NCBI GenBank assembly: GCA_963662375.2 | Contig: CAXXRP010000005.1 | Coordinates: forward strand, 552,750-616,749 | DNA: 64,000 bases | Direction: 5' to 3' | Source: UBA11612 sp963662375 | Lineage (GTDB): Bacteria; Pseudomonadota; Alphaproteobacteria; Rhodospirillales; Rhodospirillaceae | Part shown: positions 19,012 through 27,794 of the stretch, piece after piece | Layout: each line of letters starts with the position of its first letter | Position numbering within the stretch: position 1 is the stretch's first letter | Notes under the pieces: model-generated | Seen by the model: the letters and a program-made list of their open reading frames with translations, nothing else | What the model was told of the DNA's origin: nothing | The model's database searches: none | Position numbers and translations under genes: made by a program

Positions 19012-19404
19012 ATGTATGAAAAAATAACTCGAAATATATGCGTCTCGGTCCGATCTTTTTATCTAGAGGAACAGTCGTCACCGGAAGAAGGTCGTTTTGT
19101 CTGGGCGTACCGCGTCAAGATCGAAAACAAGAGCGAGGATACGGTCCAGTTGCTCGAGCGTCATTGGCGCATCACGGATAAGCTTGGACGTATACAGAAG
19201 ATAAAAGGGCCGGGCGTGGTCGGCGAGCAGCCGGTACTCAAACCCGGCGAGTCCTTCGAATATACAAGCGGTTGCCCGCTGGACACCCCTTCGGGAATCA
19301 TGGCCGGCAGCTACCAGATGGGCACTACCGATGGCGAGTGCTTCGACATCGAGATTCCAGCGTTTTCTCTCGACAGCCCTCACGACACCGCTGTCATCAA
19401 TTGA
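19012..19404 (+). CDS. apaG: ApaG/Co2+-Mg2+ efflux-associated domain protein
   Basis: A 130-residue single-domain protein with the family hallmarks: WAYRVKIENKS, LLERHWRITD, GPGVVGEQP and GxYQMxTxDG-like ends. ApaG is a small fibronectin-III-like protein related to the F-box FBxo3 domain; its molecular role in bacteria is unsettled (linked to magnesium/cobalt resistance and Ap4A). The metZ-apaG-folE order is common in Alphaproteobacteria. Complete, no anomalies. Confidence 0.93.
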   Translation: MYEKITRNICVSVRSFYLEEQSSPEEGRFVWAYRVKIENKSEDTVQLLERHWRITDKLGRIQKIKGPGVVGEQPVLKPGESFEYTSGCPLDTPSGIMAGSYQMGTTDGECFDIEIPAFSLDSPHDTAVIN

Positions 19405-19490
19405 CCGTGGCCGTCGCAACGAAGGCAAAACAATCAAAAATCGCCAACTGTTCTTTTGCCTGCCTCACCCAACTTTGAAAGGTATCCGCT

Positions 19491-20129
19491 ATGACACCCC
19501 CTTCGGTCACATCTTCCCGACCCGTTCCCAAAGACCATGACGGCGGCGGCGGCGCACCGGTGCGGCCTAGCAGAACCGATGCCGAGACAGCCGTACGCAC
19601 TTTAATCCGCTGGGCGGGGGACGACCCCGACCGCGAGGGTTTGGAGGAAACACCGGCCCGTGTAGTGCGCACCTATGAGGAGTTCTTTTTCGGCTATACC
19701 CAGGACCCCGAAGAAATTTTGCGCACCACTTTCGAGGAGATCGAAGGATATGATGAATTGGTCGTACTCAAGGAGATCCCTTTTGAGAGCCATTGCGAGC
19801 ATCACATGGTGCCCATCCTCGGCAAGGCCAGCATTGCGTATCTGCCCAACAACCGAGTTGTGGGCATCTCAAAGTTAGTCCGTGTCCTGGAAGCTTATGC
19901 TAAACGCCTGCAGATCCAGGAGAAAATGACGGCCCAAATCGCCACCGCCATCAACGAAGTCCTGCAACCCAAAGGCGTGGCCGTTGTTGTCGAAGCCCAA
20001 CACCAGTGCATGACCACGCGCGGCGTGCAAAAGCCGGGGGTGTCCATGGTGACCTCGACCATGCTGGGCGCGTTCCGGGACAACCCGTCCACGCGCCGCG
20101 AGTTCCTTTCGTTTATCGGCAAAAAATAG
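19491..20129 (+). CDS. folE: GTP cyclohydrolase I
   Basis: A 212-residue FolE with zinc ligands in PFESHCEHHMVPI (near 100-112) and Cys in HQCMTTRGV near 173-181, plus the GxSKLxR segment. It catalyses the first step of tetrahydrofolate synthesis, GTP to dihydroneopterin triphosphate. The N-terminal 30 residues are Pro/Asp-rich and variable. The gene is intact and follows apaG by 86 bases. Confidence 0.96.
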   Translation: MTPPSVTSSRPVPKDHDGGGGAPVRPSRTDAETAVRTLIRWAGDDPDREGLEETPARVVRTYEEFFFGYTQDPEEILRTTFEEIEGYDELVVLKEIPFESHCEHHMVPILGKASIAYLPNNRVVGISKLVRVLEAYAKRLQIQEKMTAQIATAINEVLQPKGVAVVVEAQHQCMTTRGVQKPGVSMVTSTMLGAFRDNPSTRREFLSFIGKK

Positions 20130-20163
20130 TGGGCGGTGTCATCAGCGGCGGGGTGCAAAGCCG

Positions 20164-21069
20164 TCACGTCAGACACCACAAGAGGACCCCTTTTTGCGCA
20201 TGCAGGCGATTCCCCGCTTCGTCCCAAACCACCGAGCGCGGCCCCTCAATAACCCCATTCGTGACCTCCTCGCCGCGGTGGGCCGGCAAGCAATGCATGA
20301 AAACAGCATCGGGCTTGGCCTCTGCCATCAGGGCGTCATTGACTTGGAACGGCGTTAATTCATTGTGTTTGTTGGCGGCATCGTCACCCATAGACACCCA
20401 GGTATCCGTAACCACGCAGTCCGCCCCGATCACCGCCGTATGCGGGTCGGTCCCAATGCTAATCTTAGCGCCCTGGCCCCGCGCCCAATCGACGGCGTGC
20501 ACCGAGGGTTGAAGATTATCCGGGCAGGCAAGCCGCAACTCGAATCCGAACTGCGCGGCTGCGTGAATCCAACTGGTAGCGACGTTGTTGCCGTCCCCCG
20601 ACCACGCCACCACTGCATCCTTGATGGAACCCTTGTGCTCTTCAAAAGTCAAAATATCCGCCATGACTTGGCAGGGATGAGACTTGTCGGTTAAGCCGTT
20701 GATTACAGGTACGGTCGCATGATGCGCCAACTCTAGAAGTTTTTCCGGTGCCGACGTGCGGATCATAATGGCGTCGACGTAGCGCGATAGCACACGCGCC
20801 GTATCAGCGATGGACTCACCGCGTCCGATCTGCATGTCCTGCGGCGACAGCGTCACCACCATACCGCCCAGCTGCTGCATGCCGACTTGAAAAGCTACGC
20901 GTGTGCGGGTGGACGGCTTCTCAAACAGCATTGCCAAGGTCTTTCCCACGAGCGGCGGCGTACTGTCTGTCCCGGTTTTCTTGACCGCGGCCGCGCGCAT
21001 GAGAATCGCGCGCAGGGTATCTGGCGCCAACAAATCAAGGTCTAGAAAATGTTTTGGGTCTGAAGACAT
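20164..21069 (-). CDS. argF: Ornithine carbamoyltransferase
   Basis: A 301-residue transcarbamylase with carbamoyl-phosphate motif PSTRTRVAF near 51-59, the HPCQ motif (SHPCQVMAD) near 130, the DTWVSMG loop and the C-terminal HCLPAHRG. These distinguish ornithine from aspartate carbamoyltransferase. It makes citrulline in arginine synthesis. It lies 39 bases downstream of argD on the same strand, so the two form an arg operon; argH is elsewhere in the window at 34329. Confidence 0.96.
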   Translation of the reverse strand: MSSDPKHFLDLDLLAPDTLRAILMRAAAVKKTGTDSTPPLVGKTLAMLFEKPSTRTRVAFQVGMQQLGGMVVTLSPQDMQIGRGESIADTARVLSRYVDAIMIRTSAPEKLLELAHHATVPVINGLTDKSHPCQVMADILTFEEHKGSIKDAVVAWSGDGNNVATSWIHAAAQFGFELRLACPDNLQPSVHAVDWARGQGAKISIGTDPHTAVIGADCVVTDTWVSMGDDAANKHNELTPFQVNDALMAEAKPDAVFMHCLPAHRGEEVTNGVIEGPRSVVWDEAGNRLHAQKGVLLWCLT

Positions 21070-21108
21070 ACAGTCTCGCTTACGTGTTCAGCGTCACCAT
21101 ACGCACCG

Positions 21109-22284
21109 TCAACCACCCCGCTCAGCGGCGGATGTATCAAGGATGGAGATAGCGGTATCTATTTCAGCGTCGCTGATGGTCAGCGGCGGCAAGAGACGCA
21201 CCACATTGTCGCCCGCGGGCACCGTCAACATGCCGCCAGCCAAGATTTTCGCAACCACCTCGGTGTTGGGCAGCTTGCATTTGAGACCGATCATCAAGCC
21301 CTTGCCGCGCGCCGACTCGAAAACCGTGTTATGCGTCGCCACCAACTTGTCTAATTTGGCCCACAACTTGGCAGCGGTCGCCGCAACACCGTCCATGAAC
21401 CCCGGCTCCAGCAGCACGTCAAGCACCGCGTTCGCTGCGGCCATCGCCAGGGGATTGCCGCCGAACGTCGAACCGTGAGTTCCCGCTGTCATATATTTGC
21501 CGGCGTCTTCCGTCGTCAGGCACGCGCCTACAGGAAAACCCCCGCCCAGACCCTTCGCCAGCACCATGATGTCCGGCGTCACGCCCGACCACTCGTGGGC
21601 AAACAATTTACCTGTACGGCCCATGCCGGTTTGCACTTCGTCGAAAATCAGCAGCAAGCCGAATTCGTCAGCCATCGCGCGCAGACCTTTCAAATACTCC
21701 GGGTCCGCGGGAATGACGCCGCCCTCGCCCTGCACCGGCTCCACCACCACCGCGGCTGTCTGGGGTGTGATGGCCGTGCGCGCTTCATTCAGATTTCCAA
21801 AATCCACCTGATCAAAGCCATCCACTTGGGGGGCAAAGCCATCCAAGTGTTCTTCCTGACCACCCGCCGATATGGTCGCCAGGGTTCGCCCATGAAACCC
21901 GCCCCGTGCGGTGATGACTCTATATTTGTCCTTGGCGCCCTGGGCCTGATGAAACCTTCGCGCGGCTTTCAGCGCACATTCCATGGCTTCGGCACCGGAA
22001 TTGCAAAAAAACACCGTATCGGCGAAGGAATTGGCGACAAGCCGGTCGGCCAGCGTCTCCTGGCCGGCGATCCGGTACAGATTGGAAGTGTGCCACAGCT
22101 TTTCTGCCTGGCCTTTCAGTGCGGCCACCAAATGAGGGTGCGCGTGTCCCAAAGCCGTCACCGCAATACCCGATCCAAAATCCAGGAAGCGTCGGCCATC
22201 GGCCGTGGTCAGCCACGCGCCTTCACCCCGTTCGAATACAAGATCGGTCCGCCCATAGGTAGGCATCACTGCGGAAATATTCAC
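21109..22284 (-). CDS. argD: Acetylornithine aminotransferase
   Basis: A 391-residue class III PLP aminotransferase with FCNSGAEAMECALK near 101, DEVQTGMGRTG near 211, PLP lysine in VLAKGLGGGFP near 242 and HGSTFGGNPLA near 267. It transfers the amino group from glutamate in arginine synthesis and may also serve succinyl-diaminopimelate. First gene of the argD-argF pair. Long antisense open frames over it are GC-driven shadows. Confidence 0.95.
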   Translation of the reverse strand: MNISAVMPTYGRTDLVFERGEGAWLTTADGRRFLDFGSGIAVTALGHAHPHLVAALKGQAEKLWHTSNLYRIAGQETLADRLVANSFADTVFFCNSGAEAMECALKAARRFHQAQGAKDKYRVITARGGFHGRTLATISAGGQEEHLDGFAPQVDGFDQVDFGNLNEARTAITPQTAAVVVEPVQGEGGVIPADPEYLKGLRAMADEFGLLLIFDEVQTGMGRTGKLFAHEWSGVTPDIMVLAKGLGGGFPVGACLTTEDAGKYMTAGTHGSTFGGNPLAMAAANAVLDVLLEPGFMDGVAATAAKLWAKLDKLVATHNTVFESARGKGLMIGLKCKLPNTEVVAKILAGGMLTVPAGDNVVRLLPPLTISDAEIDTAISILDTSAAERGG

Positions 22285-22350
22285 GACTTCGCCCCTGCTG
22301 CTTGGTGACGACTACTACTGGGCTCCCTGCCCTGGCGTACATTGAAACGG

Positions 22351-22379
22351 AAAAAGTAAGGGCGGCACCCCGACCGCCC
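22351..22379 (-). terminator. Putative intrinsic terminator after the ABC-2 permease
   Basis: Read on the minus strand, a 6-bp GC stem (22374-22379 with 22360-22365) is followed by TTACTTTTTCC. It lies about 65 bases beyond the permease stop and upstream of argD, so it probably ends the permease transcript. Moderate strength. Confidence 0.5.
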
Positions 22380-22442
22380 GCTAACTGGGATTCATACGCC
22401 AAACGGCGCGGTTGTCAACGGTTCAGGGCCGCCGGGACCGTA

Positions 22443-23273
22443 TCAGGCCTTCAGCTTGTAGCCGCTCTTGATGACAAAAAACGTCCAGGTAAAGAGCGCG
22501 GCATTTACAAACGCCATAATCGCCAATCCGGCTAGCGGCTGGCTGGACTCCTGTCCCAGGAAGCCATAGCGGAAGCCATCGATATTGTAGAAAAACGGAT
22601 TGTAGTGCGCCATGAACTGCGCCCATTCAGGTAGTCGGTCGATAGTGTAGAACGTGCCGGACAAAAAAGTCAGCGGCGTGACAATAAAATTCGTCACCGC
22701 CGCCATATGATCGAACTTGTCCGCCCACACTCCCGTGAGAATCCCTGCCATGGACATCAATAGGCATCCGGCTACGGCGTGGAAAATAATGTATCCCGCA
22801 TTGTGCAGATGAAATTCCGCGAAGACCGTCATGGCCAGAGCCGCCGCCAAGCCGACGATGAGCCCGCGGCTTACCCCACCCAAGGTCCAGGCTAGGGTCA
22901 ATTCCATCGCGCTCAAAGGTGGCATGAGCACATCAACGATATTTCCTTGAACCTTCGAGACCAATATCGAGGACGAGGTATTGGCAAAGGCGTTTTGGAT
23001 CATCGTCATAATGACAAGGCCAGGAACTAGAAAGTCCTCGAAAGGGTACCCGGCAATGACCGTGCTGCCGCGCCCAAAAGCAAACACCATGACTAGAAGA
23101 AACATCATACTGGTGATCACCGGCGCGAACACCGTCTGGAAGATCACTTTTCCAAACCTGCGCACTTCCTTGAGGTAAAGCTCCCACATGCCGCGCCAGT
23201 TCACCGCGCCCATCGTACGCGGATGCGGAATAGTGAAGCTCATTTCTGAAGGGGGACGCCTATCGTGCATCAT
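22443..23273 (-). CDS. ABC-2 family transporter permease
   Basis: A 276-residue inner-membrane protein with six hydrophobic helices and the ABC2_membrane pattern: MWELYLKEVRRF at the start, a DFLVPGLVIMTMIQNAF turn near 81 and a conserved TPLTFLSGTFYTI loop near 195-210. It is the membrane part of an exporter for a lipid, polysaccharide or drug. No ATPase gene lies next to it, so its partner is encoded elsewhere or lost. The start is uncertain: neither the ATGs at 23273/23270 nor the one near 23243 has a strong ribosome site. Upstream lies a broken outer-membrane protein gene. Confidence 0.82.
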   Translation of the reverse strand: MMHDRRPPSEMSFTIPHPRTMGAVNWRGMWELYLKEVRRFGKVIFQTVFAPVITSMMFLLVMVFAFGRGSTVIAGYPFEDFLVPGLVIMTMIQNAFANTSSSILVSKVQGNIVDVLMPPLSAMELTLAWTLGGVSRGLIVGLAAALAMTVFAEFHLHNAGYIIFHAVAGCLLMSMAGILTGVWADKFDHMAAVTNFIVTPLTFLSGTFYTIDRLPEWAQFMAHYNPFFYNIDGFRYGFLGQESSQPLAGLAIMAFVNAALFTWTFFVIKSGYKLKA

Positions 23274-23312
23274 GCGAGTCTAACACACTTTAGAGTGTGG
23301 GCACGGCTGGAC

Positions 23313-23749
23313 TCAAAAATGCCGCGTCAGACGCAAAATCGCGGAACCGTCGTCTTTAAAAGCCGCCAAGGAGTTCTGGTTGCTAACGTTGGTAAAGAAC
23401 CGTCCTTCCAGTTCCGCCATCCAGTCCTGACCTATACGCCGTTCCGCCTCGACGAACAGCGACATGGACCCGTCGCTCATATCGATAACGGCGCCGCCCA
23501 ACAGCTGCGCATCTTGCGTGTCCTTGGCCGCCAGGCGAGCACCGACAAACAGGTCTTTATCAAACGGTGTAAGCGGGGCGGGCATTTCAAACGGAACCAA
23601 AACCTGCGCGAGGCGCGGATCGGTGAATAAAAAACTCTCGCGCCCGTCATAGTGAAACTCCCTGAGCAAACCACGGTCCCAATCCGTCTTCGCGATCTGA
23701 TAGAGCGTGTATTCCACGCCGCCGGATACCCCCACAAGGGCTCGCGGTA
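23313..23749 (-). pseudogene. C-terminal remnant of an outer-membrane beta-barrel protein
   Basis: About 135 residues of alternating polar/aromatic beta strands, beginning near VEYTLYQIAKTDWDRG and ending LRLTRHF, with the terminal Phe that marks outer-membrane barrels for BAM insertion. The sense-like frame has no start codon of its own. Upstream it runs straight into an amidohydrolase gene read in another frame. The remnant is therefore the tail of a larger lost gene. Residues such as FLGAR-like FVGARLAAKDTQD and EAERRIGQDW match my recollection of a family of uncharacterised alphaproteobacterial barrels. Confidence 0.65.
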
Positions 23750-24517
23750 GCCGTCGCGGCCCATGGCCTCGAACGGATGACCCATGGCATGGGCGCCGAT
23801 CCAGCTGGTGTTGCGGTCGCGCCCCAGGGCCGGCGTCGCGCCACCGCCGGACCCATGATGAGGGCATATCGGCACGCCCAGCTCAGCGGCCTTAGCCCAC
23901 ACCACGTCATAGTCGGGGTGGTTGATCACCCGCCCCATCACCGGCGCCGGGCTCACCCATCCGGCAAGCACGTTCAACTGACGCACGCAACGCTCTAACT
24001 CGTGGGCGGCGAATTTCGGATCGTGTAGCGGTATGCTGGCTACGGCGACGAGACGACCCGGTTCCGCGCTGCCAAACTGCTCCGCTGTCCAGTCGTTGAG
24101 TGCGGCGGCGAGATAGCTTGCCAACTTGGGGTCGGCCATGGCGGGCAACCCGGCGAGAGCAAACGATGGAAACAAGATACTGACCGCAATGCCCTCGACC
24201 TCCATCACCTCCAACCTTGCTTTAGGATCGCAGCCGCCCGGCGCCGCATCCGCCAATCGGCGCCCGGACGTGCTGGCCTTGCCCAAGCCACGGTCGCGCG
24301 GAGTCATGGCATCGTCGATGGACATTTTACCCATCTGATTGGTGTCGCGCGCGGGCATGGCATAGACATCGCCGATTATGAAACGTTCGATGCCGTCATC
24401 GCCAACCAGCAATGCCGGGCGCGGGCCGGTCCAGCCCTTGGGCATGTAGGCTGCCCAGGCGGCCATGTCCTCGTAGATGTGCCCATCAGCGTCGATGATA
24501 GTGAGGTCGCCAGTCAT
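23750..24517 (-). pseudogene. Amidohydrolase (metal-dependent hydrolase), 3' truncated
   Basis: ATG 24517 follows GGGGAAG. The first 250 or so residues are a normal Amidohydro_2-type enzyme: IDADGHIYED near 8 (a variant of the DxHxH metal motif with Gly-His), LFPSFAL, ICPHHGSG near 218 and HAMGHPFEAM near 245. Homologues continue with a conserved Gly/Phe/Pro-rich strand and a second catalytic Asp region. Here the sense is lost just after EAMG and the sequence passes into the outer-membrane-protein tail. A deletion has joined the two genes. The downstream catalytic residues are gone, so no activity is expected. It is 14 bases after the ICMT-family gene and probably shared its operon. Confidence 0.75.
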
Positions 24518-24531
24518 TTTATTGACTTCCC

Positions 24532-25053
24532 CTACGGCCGCGCAGCCAACACCTTATTCTCGGCGCTGATACGTACCCAAAGCATGGCAGCGTTCAGCGC
24601 CGAGAAAATAACCGCCAACGCCCAGGCGTCCAACATCAGCGGCACCACGGCGATCTCAAGCGCGACGACCATGTAATTGGGGTGTTTCACGAATTTATAC
24701 GGACCGCGCCGCACCAGCGGCAAATTGGGAATGGTGATGATGCGCGTCGTCCAGAACGGGCCGAGGGAGGTGATCGCCCAGGCGCGCAGGCCCAGCAGCG
24801 CGGCGTAAATCAAAACAAGCGTCATGTTCATATGCGGCGGATAGGCCAGCACCCAGATCACAAGCGCTATCAGCCAGCTTGTATGCAGGGTCAACATGAA
24901 CGAATAGTGGGACGCGCCCACTTCACGGCCGCCGTTTGCAAGCAAGTGCCTCGTGTTCCGCTTAGCGATCACCAGTTCCATCACCCGCTGGGTGATGAGG
25001 ACCGCAAGAATAAAGGAGGGCAGCCACGAGGGCGCAGCGAAATATTCAAACAT
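24532..25053 (-). CDS. ICMT-family (isoprenylcysteine carboxyl methyltransferase-like) membrane methyltransferase
   Basis: ATG 25053 gives a 173-residue protein with four to five membrane helices and the ICMT signature RGPYKFVKHPNYMVV near 118-132, whose conserved His and Pro-Asn-Tyr bind SAM. In Actinobacteria and others, small ICMT-family enzymes are encoded right after type III polyketide synthases and O-methylate alkylresorcinol-type products. Here the gene lies 20 bases after exactly such a synthase, now a pseudogene. The methyltransferase itself appears intact, so it may be a leftover or serve another lipid quinone-like substrate. The open frame upstream of 25053 is part of the broken synthase. 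Confidence 0.82.
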   Translation of the reverse strand: MFEYFAAPSWLPSFILAVLITQRVMELVIAKRNTRHLLANGGREVGASHYSFMLTLHTSWLIALVIWVLAYPPHMNMTLVLIYAALLGLRAWAITSLGPFWTTRIITIPNLPLVRRGPYKFVKHPNYMVVALEIAVVPLMLDAWALAVIFSALNAAMLWVRISAENKVLAARP

Positions 25054-25073
25054 CGTGAGTGCAGTCTTGCGCG

Positions 25074-25841
25074 TCAGGGAAGCTCGAGCAAGCACATCCC
25101 GCCAGAAAATCCCGGGCCGAGTGCCGTCATCAAATGAGGCCGCCGCGGGGAAGCCCGCAGCAGCTTTCCAGCACCTCCAACACCTTCTCGCCGCCGGGAT
25201 GAACGATGAGCCCGTCGATGTCGTCCTGGGTAAGTCTGTGCGTATACAAAAACGCATTTGTCACGCCACGCATTTTCTCGCGCACGAGATTTAGGATGCT
25301 CCGCGAAAAAATCACGCCGAGGCCTTCATCCTCCACCCGCCAACCCATGATGTTACGCGAGTCGGGCCAGGTGTGTTCGCTCCGCGCGCAAATGCTCGCT
25401 TTGACCGTGCCGTCACCATGCAATTTCGCGGTTTCACCGTGCAAACTTGCTGTTTTTACCGGCACGCACCGCAGCAAAATCGCGGCCACGTCGTCGCCGA
25501 AGATGGTGGTTCCGATGATATTGGCCTTAGAATCATCGGTGGGACGGAAGGTCAAACCGCACAACTCAGTGCATTAAAACAGTACCCACCCGCCGGGAAG
25601 CGCCCGCGCCATCGCCGCAGCCCGCGACAACCTGATCACCCCGCCGACGCAGACTAGCCCAAAAACCGGCAACCACTGCACAGATGGCGCCAACCCCGAG
25701 GGTTTCGGCCACTGCGTCGAAACCCGGCAACCGTGGATACGCCTGCCCGGCCGGCTGACAAAACGCCTTATCTTTAGGGTCGTTGGACGCAAAAGCCCGA
25801 CCGAACACCCCGGCAAGCGATTTCTTGGCGGGGTTCACCAC
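25074..25841 (-). pseudogene. Type III polyketide synthase (chalcone synthase-like), decayed
   Basis: Pieces of one synthase are spread over three frames. An N-terminal piece starts about GTG 25841. A core piece holds the catalytic-cysteine loop FGLVCVGG and ARALPGGWVL. A long piece (to 25130) begins CGLTFRPTDDSKANIIG and contains GWRVEDEGLGVIFS and the conserved IVHPGGEKVLE. The family C-terminus TALGPGFSGG then appears immediately after a stop, with the catalytic Asn segment (normally about 40 residues including GNMS) missing. At least one deletion in the N-terminal half, one at the Asn region, and frameshifts are needed. Intact enzymes make alkylresorcinols or alkylpyrones from long-chain acyl-CoA. 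It lay in an operon with the ICMT methyltransferase. Confidence 0.82.
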
Positions 25842-25845
25842 GACA

Positions 25846-26562
25846 CTACTCGGCCAGGGCGCTTGCCGGGCCGTCCAGAACCGTGCGGGCAACAAAATAA
25901 TTGACCCACAGCACAATCACACCGGCGAAAATCACATCGCTCAAAAAATGCGCGCCTTGCGCAATCCGAACAAAGCCCATCGCCAAGCCGAACACCGTAC
26001 CCACAACTATACCCGCGAGCCGCCATTTCCGCGGCAAGAACCATGCATATGCGGTCACCCAAAACGCTAGCGCCGCGTGCCCCGAGACGAAGGAACAGTT
26101 GTGCGCACATTCGTCGGCCACCCACAATGGCGGCGTGAACGCTGCGTCGCCGCCGAACAACGCGATATCCTTCGGCCGCGCGCGCCCCCAATTCGGTTTC
26201 AAGAGAGCTTCAACCAGCAGACCCGGCCCGACCAGGAGCGTGATCATGAGAAAGACCGTACGCGGCGTGGTGAGTCCCCAGAACCACCGCTCGTACCAAA
26301 TACCGACGACCCAAAGGGCCAGGCAAAACACGAAGCTGCTAATAATGATGACGGGCATCGCGGACCGGATAAACTCCATGACCCCGCCCGCATCCCACGT
26401 AAACCCTGTGTCGGGCGCATAGAACATCCCGCTGATCGTTAAATCCAGCGCCGGAAAAAACATGAACAGGAACAGCAGCCCGAGCACCCAGCGCGAGGGA
26501 TGCTCGCTGATATTTCGCAGAGCCAGTTTGACCATTTTGCGGGACCCGTCAGCCATCTTCAC
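25846..26562 (-). CDS. PAP2-family membrane phosphatase
   Basis: A 238-residue protein with six membrane helices and the three PAP2 motifs: KPNWGRARP near 122-130, SGHAA near 159 and RIAQGAHFLSD near 196. These form the phosphate-binding catalytic site at the periplasmic face. Likely substrates are phosphatidic acid, undecaprenyl pyrophosphate or lipid A phosphate. It overlaps the end of lptG by 14 bases, suggesting envelope-lipid work. The type III synthase pseudogene starts a few bases after it. Confidence 0.88.
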   Translation of the reverse strand: MKMADGSRKMVKLALRNISEHPSRWVLGLLFLFMFFPALDLTISGMFYAPDTGFTWDAGGVMEFIRSAMPVIIISSFVFCLALWVVGIWYERWFWGLTTPRTVFLMITLLVGPGLLVEALLKPNWGRARPKDIALFGGDAAFTPPLWVADECAHNCSFVSGHAALAFWVTAYAWFLPRKWRLAGIVVGTVFGLAMGFVRIAQGAHFLSDVIFAGVIVLWVNYFVARTVLDGPASALAE

Positions 26563-27688
26563 GGTGAAACAAATAGGTCAGGCCGAGGAGCCCAGCAACG
26601 GCCGCGGGCGCCCACGCGGCCAGAACCAGCGGCAATGTCGCAGACAGCCCGAGCGCATAAGTAAACCGACTAAAGAAATAGAGCAGAAAACCCGCTGCTA
26701 TGCCTGCAGTACCGCGCATGACCCAACTGCCGTGACGAGCGTTGACTGTCAGATAGAAAGCAGCCGCAACCAACACCATGGCGCACAGCATGAAAGGCGA
26801 AGCCAAGAGCGAGTGCCAGTAGAGTCTATGTGGCAAAGCAGAAAACCCGGACGCCTGCGAAAAACTGATAAATGTCGGCAAGTCCCAAAACGACATGGTT
26901 TGCGGCGCTTCGAAGCTGTTTTGAACCTGATTTAAAGTGATGGCGGTCGAGAGAAAGTATTCATTGTGGAACCGCGTTTCTTGACCCGGCGCCATGTCCC
27001 ACACGCCATCCAATTTTAAAAATCCCTCGACCAATTGGCCGCTGTCGGCCTCGAACCGGCGCGACAGGCGCTCCCTTTCGTCCGTTTCGAATATGGCAAC
27101 CCGCGTCAGAAATAAAATCCCGTCTTCCTGACGGACGTAGTGGGCATGCACCACTTTGGCAACGTCGCCGTTCGTCTCGCGAAGCCACAATCCACCCTCG
27201 CCGATATTCAGGGTGGTGTCGTTGCTACGAATGAGACGCTCTTCCATCTGCTTATAGGTCTCATACATACCCGCCGCCACCGGATCGACAATGGCAAGAT
27301 TGAGCACACCCAGGCCTCCAGCCAGGATGACCGGCGGCGCCAATATCTGCCACACCGAGACGCCAGTGGAACGGATTACCACCAGTTCGTGACTACGAGA
27401 CAGCCGAAAGAGCGCGTACATCATTGCGATCATCACCGCGAACGGCAAAGTGTCCTGAACTGTGTGCGGCAGCTTCAAAAAGGCCATCCAAAACAACGTA
27501 CCCAGCCCGAGGTCTGCTGCCCGAACGGCGCGCCGCATAAGCTCAATGGTGTCAAACAACAAAATCAGGCCCACAACGCCGGCCAGCAACCCGACGAAAG
27601 CCAGTAAGAAATGACGGCCAAGATAGATCGAAAGTGTGGGAGATAAGCGGTTCACGCTGGGCCCTCGGCTTAGCGCAGTGTCATTCAA
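26549..27688 (-). CDS. lptG: LPS export ABC transporter permease LptG
   Basis: A 379-residue YjgP/YjgQ-family permease: three N-terminal helices, a periplasmic beta-jellyroll domain (about 130-270) and three C-terminal helices. The N-terminal pattern IYLGRHFLLAFVGLL and the ELVVIRSTGVS coupling segment are typical. LptG with LptF and LptB extracts LPS from the inner membrane. No lptF is adjacent, so the LptG rather than LptF call rests on overall likeness and is slightly uncertain. First gene of the lptG-PAP2-synthase-ICMT-amidohydrolase run. Confidence 0.87.
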   Translation of the reverse strand: MNDTALSRGPSVNRLSPTLSIYLGRHFLLAFVGLLAGVVGLILLFDTIELMRRAVRAADLGLGTLFWMAFLKLPHTVQDTLPFAVMIAMMYALFRLSRSHELVVIRSTGVSVWQILAPPVILAGGLGVLNLAIVDPVAAGMYETYKQMEERLIRSNDTTLNIGEGGLWLRETNGDVAKVVHAHYVRQEDGILFLTRVAIFETDERERLSRRFEADSGQLVEGFLKLDGVWDMAPGQETRFHNEYFLSTAITLNQVQNSFEAPQTMSFWDLPTFISFSQASGFSALPHRLYWHSLLASPFMLCAMVLVAAAFYLTVNARHGSWVMRGTAGIAAGFLLYFFSRFTYALGLSATLPLVLAAWAPAAVAGLLGLTYLFHREDG

Positions 27689-27794
27689 AGCCAGAATCTA
27701 TCTTAAACCAACTAGGGCAAGTTTACACCAACCAGACGGTGGCGCAGAACCCCGCACAGAGCGTAAGATACAGGACCACTTGCAAGGCGGCGTT

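Noticed and set aside
21475..22308. A 277-codon open frame on the plus strand
   Set aside because: It lies antisense over argD, which has complete motifs; the frame is a GC-driven shadow with no family likeness.
24532..25257. A 241-codon start for the ICMT-family gene
   Set aside because: The first 68 codons overlap the polyketide synthase remnant in another frame and have no ICMT character; ATG 25053 gives the family start.
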